Shown here piece after piece: positions 13,055 through 26,944 of a stretch of DNA of 64,000 nt. The notes under the pieces were generated by a model, which did not search any database, was not told the origin of the DNA, and saw nothing but the letters and a program-made list of their open reading frames with translations. The position numbers were made by a program, and so were the translations under genes. The stretch is taken from contig OX442419.1 in NCBI GenBank assembly GCA_949361645.1, positions 3,259,459 through 3,323,458 of the forward strand, read 5' to 3'. The number at the start of each line of letters is the position of its first letter. The stretch's first letter is position 1. The stretch is from Spongilla lacustris. Lineage: Eukaryota; Porifera; Demospongiae; Spongillida; Spongillidae.

Positions 13055-13254
13055 NNNNNNNNNNNNNNNNNNNNNNNNNNNNNNNNNNNNNNNNNNNNNN
13101 NNNNNNNNNNNNNNNNNNNNNNNNNNNNNNNNNNNNNNNNNNNNNNNNNNNNNNNNNNNNNNNNNNNNNNNNNNNNNNNNNNNNNNNNNNNNNNNNNNNN
13201 NNNNNNNNNNNNNNNNNNNNNNNNNNNNNNNNNNNNNNNNNNNNNNNNNNNNNN
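13055..13254. other. Assembly gap (200 N)
   Basis: Exactly 200 N, the conventional length for a gap of unknown size. Open frames across it are artefacts. Confidence 1.
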
Positions 13255-13351
13255 CAGATAACTGAGTAAAATATGTGCCTGCATTTGGTTTTGCCAAACA
13301 GGCTTGTATTTGTCGAAAACTGCACACATGTTTATGTCAATATGCTGCACT

Positions 13352-13565
13352 ACAGCAGGGGACGCGATAAAGGTTACGTTTCGCATCGTCTAAACTACGT
13401 GCTACGAAATGAATCGTATCGTTTCCACGTAGTTTATAAGTAGTTTAAACTAAGTTTAAACTGTAAGGTGTACAGGTCCATTCTTCGTTTACATGCTTCG
13501 TTTAAACCGTATGAACATTCCGTACAGTTTGTACGATTCGTTTAAACGAAACGATCGACGTGTGA
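13352..13565. mobile_element. Left terminus of a TIR element (CAGCAGGGGACGCG)
   Basis: TA followed by CAGCAGGGGACGCGATAAAG at 13354 is the inverse of CCTTTATCGCGTCCCCTACT ending near 23910. Inward from each end lie about 200 bp rich in GTTTAAACGAAACG-like words in both orientations. TA flanks and a CAG(C/T) start suit Tc1/mariner-like elements. The two ends may bound one 10.5-kb composite or be two solo ends. Confidence 0.55.
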
Positions 13566-13689
13566 ATGAATTTAGTTCACCTTTTATGTACACTTCAACC
13601 ACGACACGATAAGGTTGTTTATTCCATGCAAGGCCACGCTTCCTGACTTAGCTAGGATGGTATACTCTGAGAATTCTCCATTACTCAAG

Positions 13690-14580
13690 GCTGGGGTACA
13701 AGTCGCCTATAATTGGGAAGATGGCTTTGCCGGCGGGAAGACCTGCCAATGGCTGCCATGTTCACGCGCAAATGTGCGCATCAGTTTCTAAAGCGATTCT
13801 ACGAGACGGGAACAATCAGTAGGAACTAAGGTCCGGCGTCAAAGATAACCTCCGCAGTAAAAACAAGCAGATGCAGCTGGACGATGAAACAACTGCATTT
13901 CAGCTTTACCATATCTATTGCTCTCCATGCATCAGTGGGATACAACATTCATCGAAGGACCATTTTCCGTTGCAGAACGTCTCTGGGTTGGACATTTCGA
14001 GGCAGCCCATACTGTCAGCTAATCCGTTAAGCTAATAAACACAAGCGCTTGGGTTGGGCGCGACAAAATTTGAACGATGCATTTGATAACGTTTTCGGAC
14101 TGATGAATGTATAGTGTCCAGCTCGAGAGGTTCTGTTGTGGCAAGATAGGAATGGCACCAAGATTAAAGCCAAGGTATAGTAAATTGAATTGATTTATAT
14201 TATAACTTTATTATGTATATTCATGATCAATTAAACACCCCACAAAGGTTCACGTCTGGGCTGGAATCAGTTTAAAAGGCTATGCAAATTTCAGGTAATA
14301 TAATTTTGAAGCAGGAGCTGCTTTGGCACTGGTTCCATCAATCAACACTCTATTTCCTGGTGATGATGGACAACAGCTGACAAGCATGGATGGCAGAAAA
14401 CCGAATCAACTGGTGGAGAACTCCACAATAGTGGCACGAGCTGAAAGAATATATCAGACGAGTTGTAAAGCCAACGATTAAGCAGGAGCTGATTGAAGGA
14501 ATAATAGCCTTTTGATCAAAGTGTAGAAGATAGATTAGGCATTTACGAAAGGTTATACCTAAAGTTATTGAGCATAATGG
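13690..14580 (+). pseudogene. Decayed Tc1/mariner transposase
   Basis: Broken plus-strand frames give transposase segments in the right order. There is an N-terminal helix-turn-helix region (KRFYETGTIS near 13790), then GSPYCQLIR, ANKHKRLGWARQNLNDAFDN, HVWAGISLKGYANF near 14250, and LKEYIRRVVKPTIKQELIEG near 14440-14500. I recognise these as the catalytic-core and C-terminal regions of Tc1-like transposases. The aspartates cannot be placed in one frame, and multiple frameshifts and stops make it dead. It lies 330 bp inside the TIR at 13354, so it may belong to that element, but no matching right end was found just downstream. Confidence 0.65.
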
Positions 14581-15083
14581 ACAAGCAAATGGTTTTGTTT
14601 ATTTAATGCTGTACTGTATTAAAACAAATATATGTTAACGCCCGCGGAACGATACAAACGCCCACTGCAATCCGGTGCGCATGTGCATTATTTAAAAAGA
14701 AAAGATTATTAATAGCTAGATGACTCTGTCCTTTCGATCGTATTGAAAGATCGGTAGAAAACTCGATCAGAAAATGGCTTCTGCCCCTCCCTAGCTATGT
14801 GTACCCAGCCAGCCGTAAGTTCTATGGTTTTGTGAGGCCCGGGGTAACGTATCATTTGAGGCCCCATTAGCCCTGAAAATACGAGCGAGGGGGGGGGGGG
14901 GTCCCCCTTGAGATTGGCCAAATATGAGTTTTTATACATCCGTAGTACAGTATATGTACATTTAAACTGCATACCACTCTTTAGCCATAATACAAAAAAT
15001 TATACTATTTTGGACCGCCAGGCCCCCTATTATACCCTGGGGCCCCTATTATATCTGGGGGCCCAGGGTAAGTAACCCCGCTT

Positions 15084-15084
<1 letters not shown>

Positions 15085-15120
<36 letters not shown>
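15085..15120 (+). repeat. C36 homopolymer tract
   Basis: An uninterrupted run of 36 C follows GGGGCCC-rich sequence (14990-15080) that resembles a G/C-rich transposon end. The length in the assembly is probably approximate. Confidence 0.9.
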
Positions 15121-15122
<2 letters not shown>

Positions 15123-17195
15123 TCACCGGCCCAGTGTGTGACGACCGGTAGGCTTACATGAGTGTATGTGTGTATACCGACCGTACATGAGTGTTTCTAT
15201 GTACCGGTATGTATGTGTGTAGGTGTACATATGTGTAGGAATGTGTGTAGGATGTGTGGTAAATGACTGTAGTGAGAATAGGTGTGGCATGTGGTGCATG
15301 TGTGTAGGTCTGTAGGCTAGTGTGTTTAGTACAAGTGTGTAGGTGTGGCTATGTCAAACTATGTGTCTGTGTATGATATACATGTGTGCTGGTAAATCTA
15401 TCTATGTCGGTTTACTTTATGTATCTTCTTAATCACAACTGTCCAATCTGTGCAGAAGGTGTACATGTATGTGGAGAAAGGGAGTGTTAAGCACTTTGTA
15501 CAGTCTACACTCTCCCTCCAACTTGCCTCCCCTCCCCACCCTTGCCCTCGTCTCTTACCCAGTAACCCTTGTCTCCCTCTTGTTGACTCCCACATGTCAG
15601 TGGTGTGTTGGTACCTCAATAAGTATAGGTAACCATTTGTATAGGTGCATTAGGTGGGAAGTGGATTGTTGCTCTCAATGTGTGTGTCCCCTCTCCCACC
15701 CCTCTCATCCCCCTCCATCCCATTCTCTAAATTTCACCTCACCTTTCCTTAAGTACTGACCATAAGGTATGACAGGGTGCTACCCTGAGGGAATTAGAAA
15801 GTAGAGATCTGGTCCTAAATAGATCTGTGCACTGTGCATGGTTGGAAGAGGATTAACCATTGAAATGTGGTCATACAATGGCTCAACCTTAACCCTCATC
15901 ACACTTCAAAAAAGCATATGTGCACAGTGTACGTATTCTTTTTTCTATTGCTGTAAAGTATCCCAGCCCAAGAGACGGTAAATCAACCTACACCTCTGGA
16001 AAGGATTTTTGGTAGGTCTATGTGTTTTAAGGGTATTTGATGAACGGGTGATTGTGTTACTAATTTGATCCTGTCCTGGCGCCCCACCCCCAACTGATGT
16101 GTGCTAATAATGTTTCGTTACTATCAATACTTATATCCAACAGCATCTCATTAAGAAACTTGCTGCTCTGAAGAGGTGTAGAACTGTGTACTTGATGGAC
16201 AATTTATTGTGCGAACATCCATTTATAATTGTATTTTTATTTATCTGAATGAACCTGTGTTACCGTATTACAAGGGTAGGAGGTCCCTAGCCAGATGGCG
16301 CTGGAGATCAATGAGACCAGTGTTATGTTCAACACAGCCCGGTATGTCTGTGAACCGGACAAGCTCACAGCAATGGTGGGAGGCCAATCTTGATAAGGTG
16401 TCCTAGCTCCCCAGCTCTCTAATTCTTTTTTTAAGAGCTACTGCTAAGCTACGATTTTGTACTGAGCAATGAAACTTTTAAACCCCTCCATGGCTCCATA
16501 ACTTCTCCCTGCTGAACATATGATCTCAGCATTTGTGGTTTACAATTGCAGCTGCATTTTGTCAAGTGAGCCATATAAGGCAATAGTCTACACCCATAGA
16601 ACAGATTCATATCAGTAAGTGTGATGAATAGTCAATTCTGGTTTTGGTGACTCGGAACTTCCCGATATATGTACAGTGTACATGCACGCTCAGACCATAG
16701 ATCTTTTCTTCTAAGACTTCTTTGTAAAAGATAACGTGACATTAAAGTTTTCCTTGTAAAAGTATTAAATACTAAACATAACTGATACAAAGTTAACAAT
16801 TTATTACGCAGGTTTATGCATGTAAATGCACGCGAAGACTAGTACTTTGAATTATTGACAATCCAAATAGGTCCCTTCGAAACTACAATCATTTATATGA
16901 TTACACACTGACTTTGTACTCTAAACAACCGAAATATAATAGCGCGCATGCAGTTGAACTCATCGATGCTTCCTATAGCTAATCGCAGTTTTATGTGCAT
17001 TGTATTGTGCCCCGCCCCCATCGCCATCACGATCCAGGAATTGAGCATCTTGCAGGAAACAAGCTTTCTACAGTAATTAATCTAATACGCTGCAGCTTAG
17101 CTTAAATATTAACAAGGCATAACCTTATATATCATTATATTGGATTTTGTGTTCATTGAATGATTGATCAAGTGTTTGGTTGTCAATCATTACAG
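15121..17195. other. Intergenic, no gene recognised
   Basis: TGTGTAGG-type imperfect repeats occupy 15160-15390, followed by unremarkable sequence. Open frames here are short and lack domain signatures. Confidence 0.35.
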
Positions 17196-18513
17196 GTTGA
17201 CATCCCATCAGTGATCAGTTCCCCAATGACACTCATGTAAAACCATGCATAGCTGTTGGCCTAATGTATCAGCACACTGAGCAAGTGGTCATGACATCGA
17301 GAGATGTGTGGTTTTCATTATAGGTTGATATCTAGCTTCCTCAAGAAAGGCCTGGGGACCAACTATGCCTTTGTGACACACTCTGAACCCAATGACACTT
17401 ACGTAAAACCATGCATAGCTGTTGGCCTAGTGTATCAACACACTGAGCAAGTGGTCATGACATCGAGAGATGTGTGGTTTTCACTATAGGTTGATATCTA
17501 GCTTCCTCAAGAAAGGCCTGGGGACCAACTATGCCTTTGTGACACACTCTGAACCCAATGACACTCATGTAAAACCATGCATAGCTGTTGGCCTAGTGTA
17601 TCAGCACACTGAGCAAGTGGTCATGACATCGAGAGATGTGTGGTTTTCATTATAGGTTGATATCTAGCTTCCTCAAGAAAGGCCTGGGGACCAACTATGC
17701 CTTTGTGACACACTCTGAACCCAATGACACTCATGTAAAATCATGCATAGCTGTTGGCCTAGTGTATCAGCACACTGAGCAAGTGGTCATGACATCGAGA
17801 GATGTGTGGTTTTCACTATAGGTTGATATCTAGCTTCCTCAAGAAAGGCCTGGGGACCAACTATGCCTTTGTGACACACTCTGAACCCAATGACACTCAT
17901 GTAAAATCATGCATAGCTGTTGGCCTAGTGTATCAGCACACTGAGCAAGTGGTCATGACATCGAGAGATGTGTGGTTTTCACTATAGGTTGATATCTAGC
18001 TTCCTCAAGAAAGGCCTGGGGACCAACTATGCCTTTGTGACACACTCTGAACCCAATGACACTTATGTAAAACCATGCATAGCTGTTGGCCTAGTGTATC
18101 AGCACACTGAGCAAGTGTTCATGACATCGAGACGTGTGGTTTTCACTATAGGTTGACATCTAGCTTCCTCAAGAAAGGCCTGGGGACCAACTATGCCTTT
18201 GTGACACACTCTGAACCCAATGACACTCATGTAAAACCATGCATAGCTGTTGGCCTAGTGTATCAACACACTGAGCAAGTGGTCATGACATCGAGAGATG
18301 TGTGGCCCCGGTTTTCACTATAGGTTGATATCTAGCTTCCTCAAGAAAGGCCTGGGGACCAACAATGCCTTTGTGACACACTCTGAACCCAATGACACTC
18401 ATGTAAAATCATGCATAGCTGTTGGCCTAGTGTATCAGCACACTGAGCAAGTGGTCATGACATTGAGAGATGTGTGGTTTTCACTATAGGTTGATATCTA
18501 GCTTCCTCTACTA
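17196..18513 (+). repeat. 166-bp tandem satellite, about eight units
   Basis: Units begin near 17321, 17487, 17653, 17819, 17985, 18149 and 18321, with a truncated unit before and a short stub after. The start word is AGGTTGATATCTAGCTTCCT. Units differ by only a few substitutions. One has a 2-bp deletion at about 18130 and the next a 6-bp CCCCGG insertion at about 18305. Because 166 is 3n+1, the overlapping 61-codon frames rotate through all three phases, so I do not regard them as genes. Each unit ends TTTTCACTATAG, which resembles a splice acceptor. Confidence 0.95.
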
Positions 18514-19250
18514 GTGACAGCTACCCAACGTTCATAATTACAATAAGAGATGCACATGAGAATGTACCAGAAAATAAGTCAGACATATCCTTCATTGGTA
18601 TTCTTTCTTTTTTTTGCCTTGCCCTCTTGCAGGCCGCCCCAATAGCCTGAACAGTCTTTCCGTAATTCACAATCCCCGAATGTGTTTAGAGTCACATGCT
18701 AGTGGCTCCTACATAGGAGGTGTGGCCTCACTATGTAGGGCATATGCACACACAGGTGATCCAGCATATATGGCTCTATGAGTAAACGAACTTAGGTTTC
18801 ACCAATCTATCATAATCAAACTTGTTTGATATTATAACAAAATCTCTTTTTTAAAAACCAATGCAACACATTGGACAGCCATGTCTAATGCATCTGCAAT
18901 AACAAAAGCACCATCACAAGAAGGCAACAAGAATCAAAGTACACTTTTCAGAATAGTTTCACAAGTGTTCATATAACTTATTGAATGAGAAGGTCACATT
19001 GGAACCTACTGAGGGGGTAGGCAGCATAGAGTAAATGAAATGGCACATACAGACCACTAGCACAACACATACACACACATACACATACACACATATGAAA
19101 TGGACCATGTACCTAATGGATTAACTTAGCTAAAGAGGAATTCTTAATGGAACACAATGGCCCCTGCTACCAACATAACATTAGTCTTGTCTGACTGCCA
19201 CAACCTCCCTCCCCCCCCCCGATCCACCCCAAGACACACCCACAACAAGC
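18514..19250. other. Spacer, no gene recognised
   Basis: Mixed sequence with a CACA-rich patch at 19065-19095. No feature could be supported. Confidence 0.35.
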
Positions 19251-19380
19251 TGTGTGGCTTGTGGCGTAGTATGGTGCTGAAGGCGCCTCGTCCACAAAGC
19301 GGACTCGGGATGAGGCGGTGTTTTTTTCAATGAAGAGTGTCTGGACAGCACCGCGGGTGCAATTTGACCCGGGTAGGATC
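19251..19380. repeat. Left part of a repeat interrupted by the palindrome
   Basis: This segment, including TGAAGAGTGTCTGGACAGCA and CAATTTGACCC, matches the reverse complement of about 45770-45900. The matching sequence resumes on the far side of the palindrome at 21779. Confidence 0.7.
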
Positions 19381-19693
19381 ATGTCAGTTCTCGCAAAAAA
19401 TTGCATGAGTACCTCAAATCCTTTTCATACTTAGCCACATTGTAGAGGTACTAAAGACATATCAAAACCTAAGTTATTGGGTCTCTCACCTTTAAAACTT
19501 TCAAATTACATTTAATTGAAATTTTGACCTTTTATAATAACGTTTGCTCAAAAGGTGGGCGTTTCCACTTGTACATTAATGAGGGTTGATGATTCTGGAG
19601 AAATCAATATACTATTTTGTACAGCATGCTATTAGGTCCATAAACACATTACAATTATTAATGGTTATCAAAATTTCATGCGGATATTGTTGT

Positions 19694-19960
19694 TTAATGA
19701 TTTGCAACTTGTATTTTAGTTTGAAAAAAAGTTCCTCCTGCTTTTATCATAAATTTTATACTGGCTTCATCAGCAGACCTTTGCCAGCCTGATTTAATAA
19801 AAATGTGGCTGGGCACTCTGAGGGCTGGTGAGTTATTAAGTAAAATACAAGACAATGCTTGTTTTGTGGGGTTAAACATTACTTCCATATAAGGTTGTAG
19901 CTTATACAGGCGGTATTGATTGTAGAGTAATATGAATGCCATTAAGTTTGCAACGCTCAA
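19694..19960 (-). CDS. 88-codon unknown frame, left arm copy
   Basis: The frame begins MSVANLMAFILLYNQYRLYK and is identical to the frame at 21199-21465 in the right arm. It has a hydrophobic N-terminus and a lysine-rich end. It lies about 120 bp after the longer arm frame and may be a later exon of the same transposon gene. No family recognised. Confidence 0.35.
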   Translation of the reverse strand: MSVANLMAFILLYNQYRLYKLQPYMEVMFNPTKQALSCILLNNSPALRVPSHIFIKSGWQRSADEASIKFMIKAGGTFFQTKIQVANH

Positions 19961-20083
19961 GAGTTATAGGGGATTGAGTTACTCTTTTATAATGGTGCCC
20001 ACCAAACAGAGGAATGAATTAAAAGTATAGTTAACAAAGCTGAGATCAATCACACATTGCCATACGTATAATACTCTACTTGA

Positions 20084-20621
20084 CTACATTAAATATGTAC
20101 ACCTCAATCCAAGCTCAAGCAATGACGCTGCTTCAGCAGTTGACACACAATACACCCGTCCGCTTTTCGATATGGTGGGATTAGCTTTCATTAAAATATC
20201 TGTGTGCTTAACAGTTAGTATGTCATCTCTGGTAGGAAATGAGAAGGATGGTGATGGGCCAGCTGGATGGAGAAACTGAAGTTTAAGTTCAATTCTGTCA
20301 GGGCAGCTTTCTAAAATCAAAGCTAGCCACCATGCATCTCCATATTCACAAAATACATAGCCATTTATGCCATCCATTGAGATAGGCTCTCGATAATTTG
20401 AGATTTTCACAATCTCATGAGCTTGGGAATTGGAGAAAGGTTTCACCATTAACTTGCTTCTGCTGTCCTCTAGAGGGTAATATGCACGATAAGACTGTGT
20501 TCCCTCAATGGTTACAGCAGTTTCTAATCGTTGTTCAAGAAGATGCTCCTCATTTGCTATGTCAGCCTTGTCTACATATTCAAATGTTACTAACTGAATA
20601 GATTCTTTTGCCCAGTTATAA
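20084..20621 (-). CDS. Left-arm frame with Tudor/SH3-like region, open through the loop
   Basis: From the internal ATG at 20449 the frame is 121 codons. Upstream it stays open through the whole 86-bp loop (FEYVDKADIANEEHLLEQRL), so the left arm with the loop looks like the parental copy. The core GYVFCEYGDAWWLALILESC, followed by LQFLHPAGPSPSFSFPTRDD, resembles a small beta-barrel (Tudor/SH3-like) segment that I associate with proteins of invertebrate DNA transposons. That is a recollection of pattern, not a search. No catalytic residues are visible. The 5' end of the gene is replaced by the right arm, so it is incomplete. Confidence 0.45.
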
Positions 20622-21075
20622 AGAACAACGATTAGAAACTGCTATAACCATTGAGGGAACACAGTCTTATCGTGCATATTACCCTCTAGAGGACAGCAGA
20701 AGCAAGTTAATGGTGAAACCTTTCTCCAATTCCCAAGCTCATGAGATTGTGAAAATCTCAAATTATCGAGAGCCTATCTCAATGGATGGCATAAATGGCT
20801 ATGTATTTTGTGAATATGGAGATGCATGGTGGCTAGCTTTGATTTTAGAAAGCTGCCCTGACAGAATTGAACTTAAACTTCAGTTTCTCCATCCAGCTGG
20901 CCCATCACCATCCTTCTCATTTCCTACCAGAGATGACATACTAACTGTTAAGCACACAGATATTTTAATGAAAGCTAATCCCACCATATCGAAAAGCGGA
21001 CGGGTGTATTGTGTGTCAACTGCTGAAGCAGCGTCATTGCTTGAGCTTGGATTGAGGTGTACATATTTAATGTAG
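20608..21075 (+). CDS. Right-arm duplicate of the Tudor-like frame, 5' truncated
   Basis: The 155-codon frame is the inverted duplicate of the left-arm frame from EQRLETA onward (Ile replacing Val in TAITIEG). Its first residues, MPSYK, derive from the loop read on the other strand, so the ATG was created by the junction. Downstream, 21199-21465 repeats the second frame. Expression is unproven. Confidence 0.4.
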   Translation: MPSYKEQRLETAITIEGTQSYRAYYPLEDSRSKLMVKPFSNSQAHEIVKISNYREPISMDGINGYVFCEYGDAWWLALILESCPDRIELKLQFLHPAGPSPSFSFPTRDDILTVKHTDILMKANPTISKSGRVYCVSTAEAASLLELGLRCTYLM

Positions 21076-21198
21076 TCAAGTAGAGTATTATACGTATGGC
21101 AATGTGTGATTGATCTCAGCTTTGTTAACTATACTTTTAATTCATTCCTCTGTTTGGTGGGCACCATTATAAAAGAGTAACTCAATCCCCTATAACTC

Positions 21199-21465
21199 TT
21201 GAGCGTTGCAAACTTAATGGCATTCATATTACTCTACAATCAATACCGCCTGTATAAGCTACAACCTTATATGGAAGTAATGTTTAACCCCACAAAACAA
21301 GCATTGTCTTGTATTTTACTTAATAACTCACCAGCCCTCAGAGTGCCCAGCCACATTTTTATTAAATCAGGCTGGCAAAGGTCTGCTGATGAAGCCAGTA
21401 TAAAATTTATGATAAAAGCAGGAGGAACTTTTTTTCAAACTAAAATACAAGTTGCAAATCATTAA
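21199..21465 (+). CDS. 88-codon unknown frame, right arm copy
   Basis: This is the exact inverted duplicate of 19694-19960. Function unknown. Confidence 0.3.
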   Translation: MSVANLMAFILLYNQYRLYKLQPYMEVMFNPTKQALSCILLNNSPALRVPSHIFIKSGWQRSADEASIKFMIKAGGTFFQTKIQVANH

Positions 21466-21778
21466 ACAACAATATCCGCATGAAATTTTGATAACCATTA
21501 ATAATTGTAATGTGTTTATGGACCTAATAGCATGCTGTACAAAATAGTATATTGATTTCTCCAGAATCATCAACCCTCATTAATGTACAAGTGGAAACGC
21601 CCACCTTTTGAGCAAACGTTATTATAAAAGGTCAAAATTTCAATTAAATGTAATTTGAAAGTTTTAAAGGTGAGAGACCCAATAACTTAGGTTTTGATAT
21701 GTCTTTAGTACCTCTACAATGTGGCTAAGTATGAAAAGGATTTGAGGTACTCATGCAATTTTTTGCGAGAACTGACAT

Positions 21779-21870
21779 GACCCCGGATTCGGAGTCGGCT
21801 TCGCGCCTTGTAGCCCTAACCCTAAAGCCCTAATTTTATCTCCTGATGTTTACATGCCTTCGGCATGTAA
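21779..21870. repeat. Right part of the interrupted repeat
   Basis: GACCCCGGATTCGGAGTCGG and CCCTAACCCTAAAGCCCTAA parallel, in order, the reverse complement of about 45690-45775. They continue the repeat that breaks off at 19380. CATGCCTTCGGCATG near 21853 is a small hairpin. Confidence 0.65.
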
Positions 21871-23719
21871 CTTTAGGGTAAGGGGGCACCATTTAACAGC
21901 CAAATACAACTACGAGGAAGGGGGGGGGGGGGGGGGGGGGTGACCCATGGTTCAGACTATTAATAGGCTAGCCAGACAGATTGGTTTAGCCACACTTGAG
22001 GATAAGCACATAGCCAAAATATAATTTCCCCATATAATACCTTGATGTCTAGTGACATAAACAGATGGAGTGCATAGTGTGAGCCAGGAACAGGGGTCAC
22101 CATAAATCATATTCATTTAGGTGGTAGGACTATCATAAAAGTTATGATAGCTGGAAAAAATGCTATAGTAACACCCTGTTGTGTGGTGTTTAATGTATAT
22201 TTCTAGGTGCACAGTGGAACTGGTGTAGTATGGACACTGGAGAAAGAAAATAGTGATTAACAAGAATGCCAACATTTCAAGCTTTAATGTATACTCCATA
22301 CTCCAGTGTAAACCGAAAATACCTTGTGTCAGCGGCTATCATAATTTCCCACACCACAGGCATCACAATCAGATAACTGCACAGCTGTACACAGGTAGAC
22401 TGATATGGTGTACATGTACATTGGTCTAATAATTGCACAATTTTGTTCTCCAGTGACCTTCCTTTAATATTGCACACTGAAGACAGCAAGTTACCCTAAA
22501 CTTATAGACACTATTGACAACAATCCAAGGCTGTAAAGTCAGTTAATTCAGTGGCTGACCACCCCCAAGTGCAGCTATAAAACAGTGAACCCAATGCACT
22601 CACAGTCAATAATTGAACTCCAAGAGAACTCTAGCCGTAATGCGGGCAATAGATGCTGGAGATCTAAAATCTTGCAAAAGAATAAATGTGCTGAGCTGCT
22701 GCATACCAGCATGGGATGCCTGCACATAAGCACTAATAATTATTATAGGTCACAATACCTATAATGGCATACCTTCTGTACAGCTCCTGTTTGGTATGGC
22801 AGTGTCTTGGCTGGGATTCCAAAAATGCTGCACATTTTTGACAAAACACTTGCATGTATAAATTAGCCACAATTGAAATGTGCTTACATTTCATTGTAGT
22901 TAAATTTCCTTCCTTGAACGATGTATAGGATATTTTGACATTTGGTAAAGGCTACATGTGACACAAAAGCCATGAGTGTATGTGTGTGCATATGTAAGTA
23001 TGAGTATGAATCACACTTAGATGTGCAAAACACATGTATGAACACACATACCAATGACCTTCCAACATCGAAAATGGCCATGCAGGCATGCAAAGCTACA
23101 GTGGAGAGAACAACAGCCATGCAGACGTACATGTACGTTTCAAATTAAAAAAAAAAAAAAAAGTTCAGATCAATCGATATTATTATTATCAATAGGCATA
23201 CATGTACCGGGTATATGTACTTGTATTTCAGATTACAAGCAATAACCCTGTATAAATATTACAATACATTTTACTCTGCAGACCCTCACCCCGATCATGG
23301 TACTCAAGGGAAGCTTTCACGAAATCCACCATCTCGTCCGATTCTAATCGTTGCACACCCTCCGTCCACGCCTCTGACGAAGGTTGGTAAATGGAATTGC
23401 ACAGTGCAGTCGTAGCAGCGGTGGTATTCGCGACCTACCAAGTCGAGGATGAACGTTAGCTCGTTAGCCAGGGTAGCCGCTGACAAGAGAAATCAATTAT
23501 CGATGATCATGCAACATAACAATCCCTGCTTACAATACTAGTACAAAATCTGCAGCGACATGATTTCGGCTTGACTCAGGATGTAATTTACAGGTACTTT
23601 TGACGTTTAAGCCTTACATCTCGAAGACGTAGTACATGTAATATTAATTCAAACGCTGAAATGGAAACTTTCTGGTATTGGTGGTTAGGTCTAGAATAAT
23701 ATTAGTTACCTTCTGCGGT
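21871..23719. other. Spacer with G21 tract, no gene recognised
   Basis: A G21 run occupies 21920-21940. At 23304-23486 (-) a 60-codon frame and an alternative frame behind a possible acceptor look mildly coding-like, but neither shows a domain. Confidence 0.3.
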
Positions 23720-23914
23720 TAGACCGTTTTTTAAAAGGCGTTTCGTTTAGACGAAACGATATCTGCATATGTACGTGTCGTTTAAACGGTTTTCGAAATC
23801 GTTCATCCGATCGTTTCTACTTAGTTTACACCTCGTTTGTTCTTAGTTCAAACGGTGCGTTTTCCCCCCGTTTTGTTGGGACGAAATGTAACCTTTATCG
23901 CGTCCCCTACTGTA
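23720..23914. mobile_element. Right terminus of a TIR element (matches 13354)
   Basis: The segment ends CCTTTATCGCGTCCCCTACT followed by GTA, the inverse of the terminus at 13352. It is preceded by the same kind of GTTTAAACG / CGTTTCGTTTAGACG words. It either pairs with the 13.35-kb end or is a solo end. Confidence 0.55.
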
Positions 23915-24171
23915 TATGCTTATTACAGAACTGGTGGTAGTTCCTTCCACTCCAGTAACCAAAGGCAAGTGGGTGGATAATAAAAAGTTCAGTAGTAAGT
24001 GCAAAACAGAGGATGCATTACATATAGAGTGATGAAAATTGTTCTGCAACGTTTTAATTCTGTAGCAACTCATATCTAGTATTGAGGTGCATCTTCATAA
24101 AAGGTGTAAACCTGGCAATTAATATCATTCGCAATAGTAACAGCAGCAGGATCACAAATATCACAATAGTG

Positions 24172-26877
<2,706 letters not shown>

Positions 26878-26944
26878 AACCTATGATTTTGCGAACGCGG
26901 GGACAGTTTAAATACAGGTACCGCGCGCAGTTGCGCAGTCCTTC

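Larger units (their letters stand above)
19381..21778. mobile_element. Long inverted duplication (1156-bp arms, 86-bp loop)
   Basis: The arm 19381-20536 is the reverse complement of 20623-21778. In the parts I compared I saw a single mismatch (GCTGTAACC versus GCTATAACC). Outer ends read ATGTCAGTTCTCGC and GCGAGAACTGACAT. The loop 20537-20622 is unique and continues the open frame of the left arm. Both arms carry the same two open frames. The structure splits another repeat, which argues that it is an insertion and not a read-folding artefact. The element class is unknown; candidates are a foldback element or an aberrant transposon with two copies of the same end. Confidence 0.85.

Noticed and set aside
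12957..13386. Frames of about 120 codons crossing the N run
   Set aside because: Most of their length is N; they are an artefact of translating a gap.
17304..18489. Series of near-identical 61-codon genes
   Set aside because: The unit length of 166 is not a multiple of three, and the frames overlap the next unit. A satellite explains them.
17196..18513. CRISPR-like array
   Set aside because: There are no short repeats separated by unique spacers. This is a head-to-tail 166-bp satellite in a eukaryotic genome.
21806..21835. Telomere-like CCCTAACCCTAAAGCCCTAA
   Set aside because: Only two or three degenerate units, and the same words occur in the related repeat at 45.7 kb, so this is part of a dispersed repeat and not a telomere.
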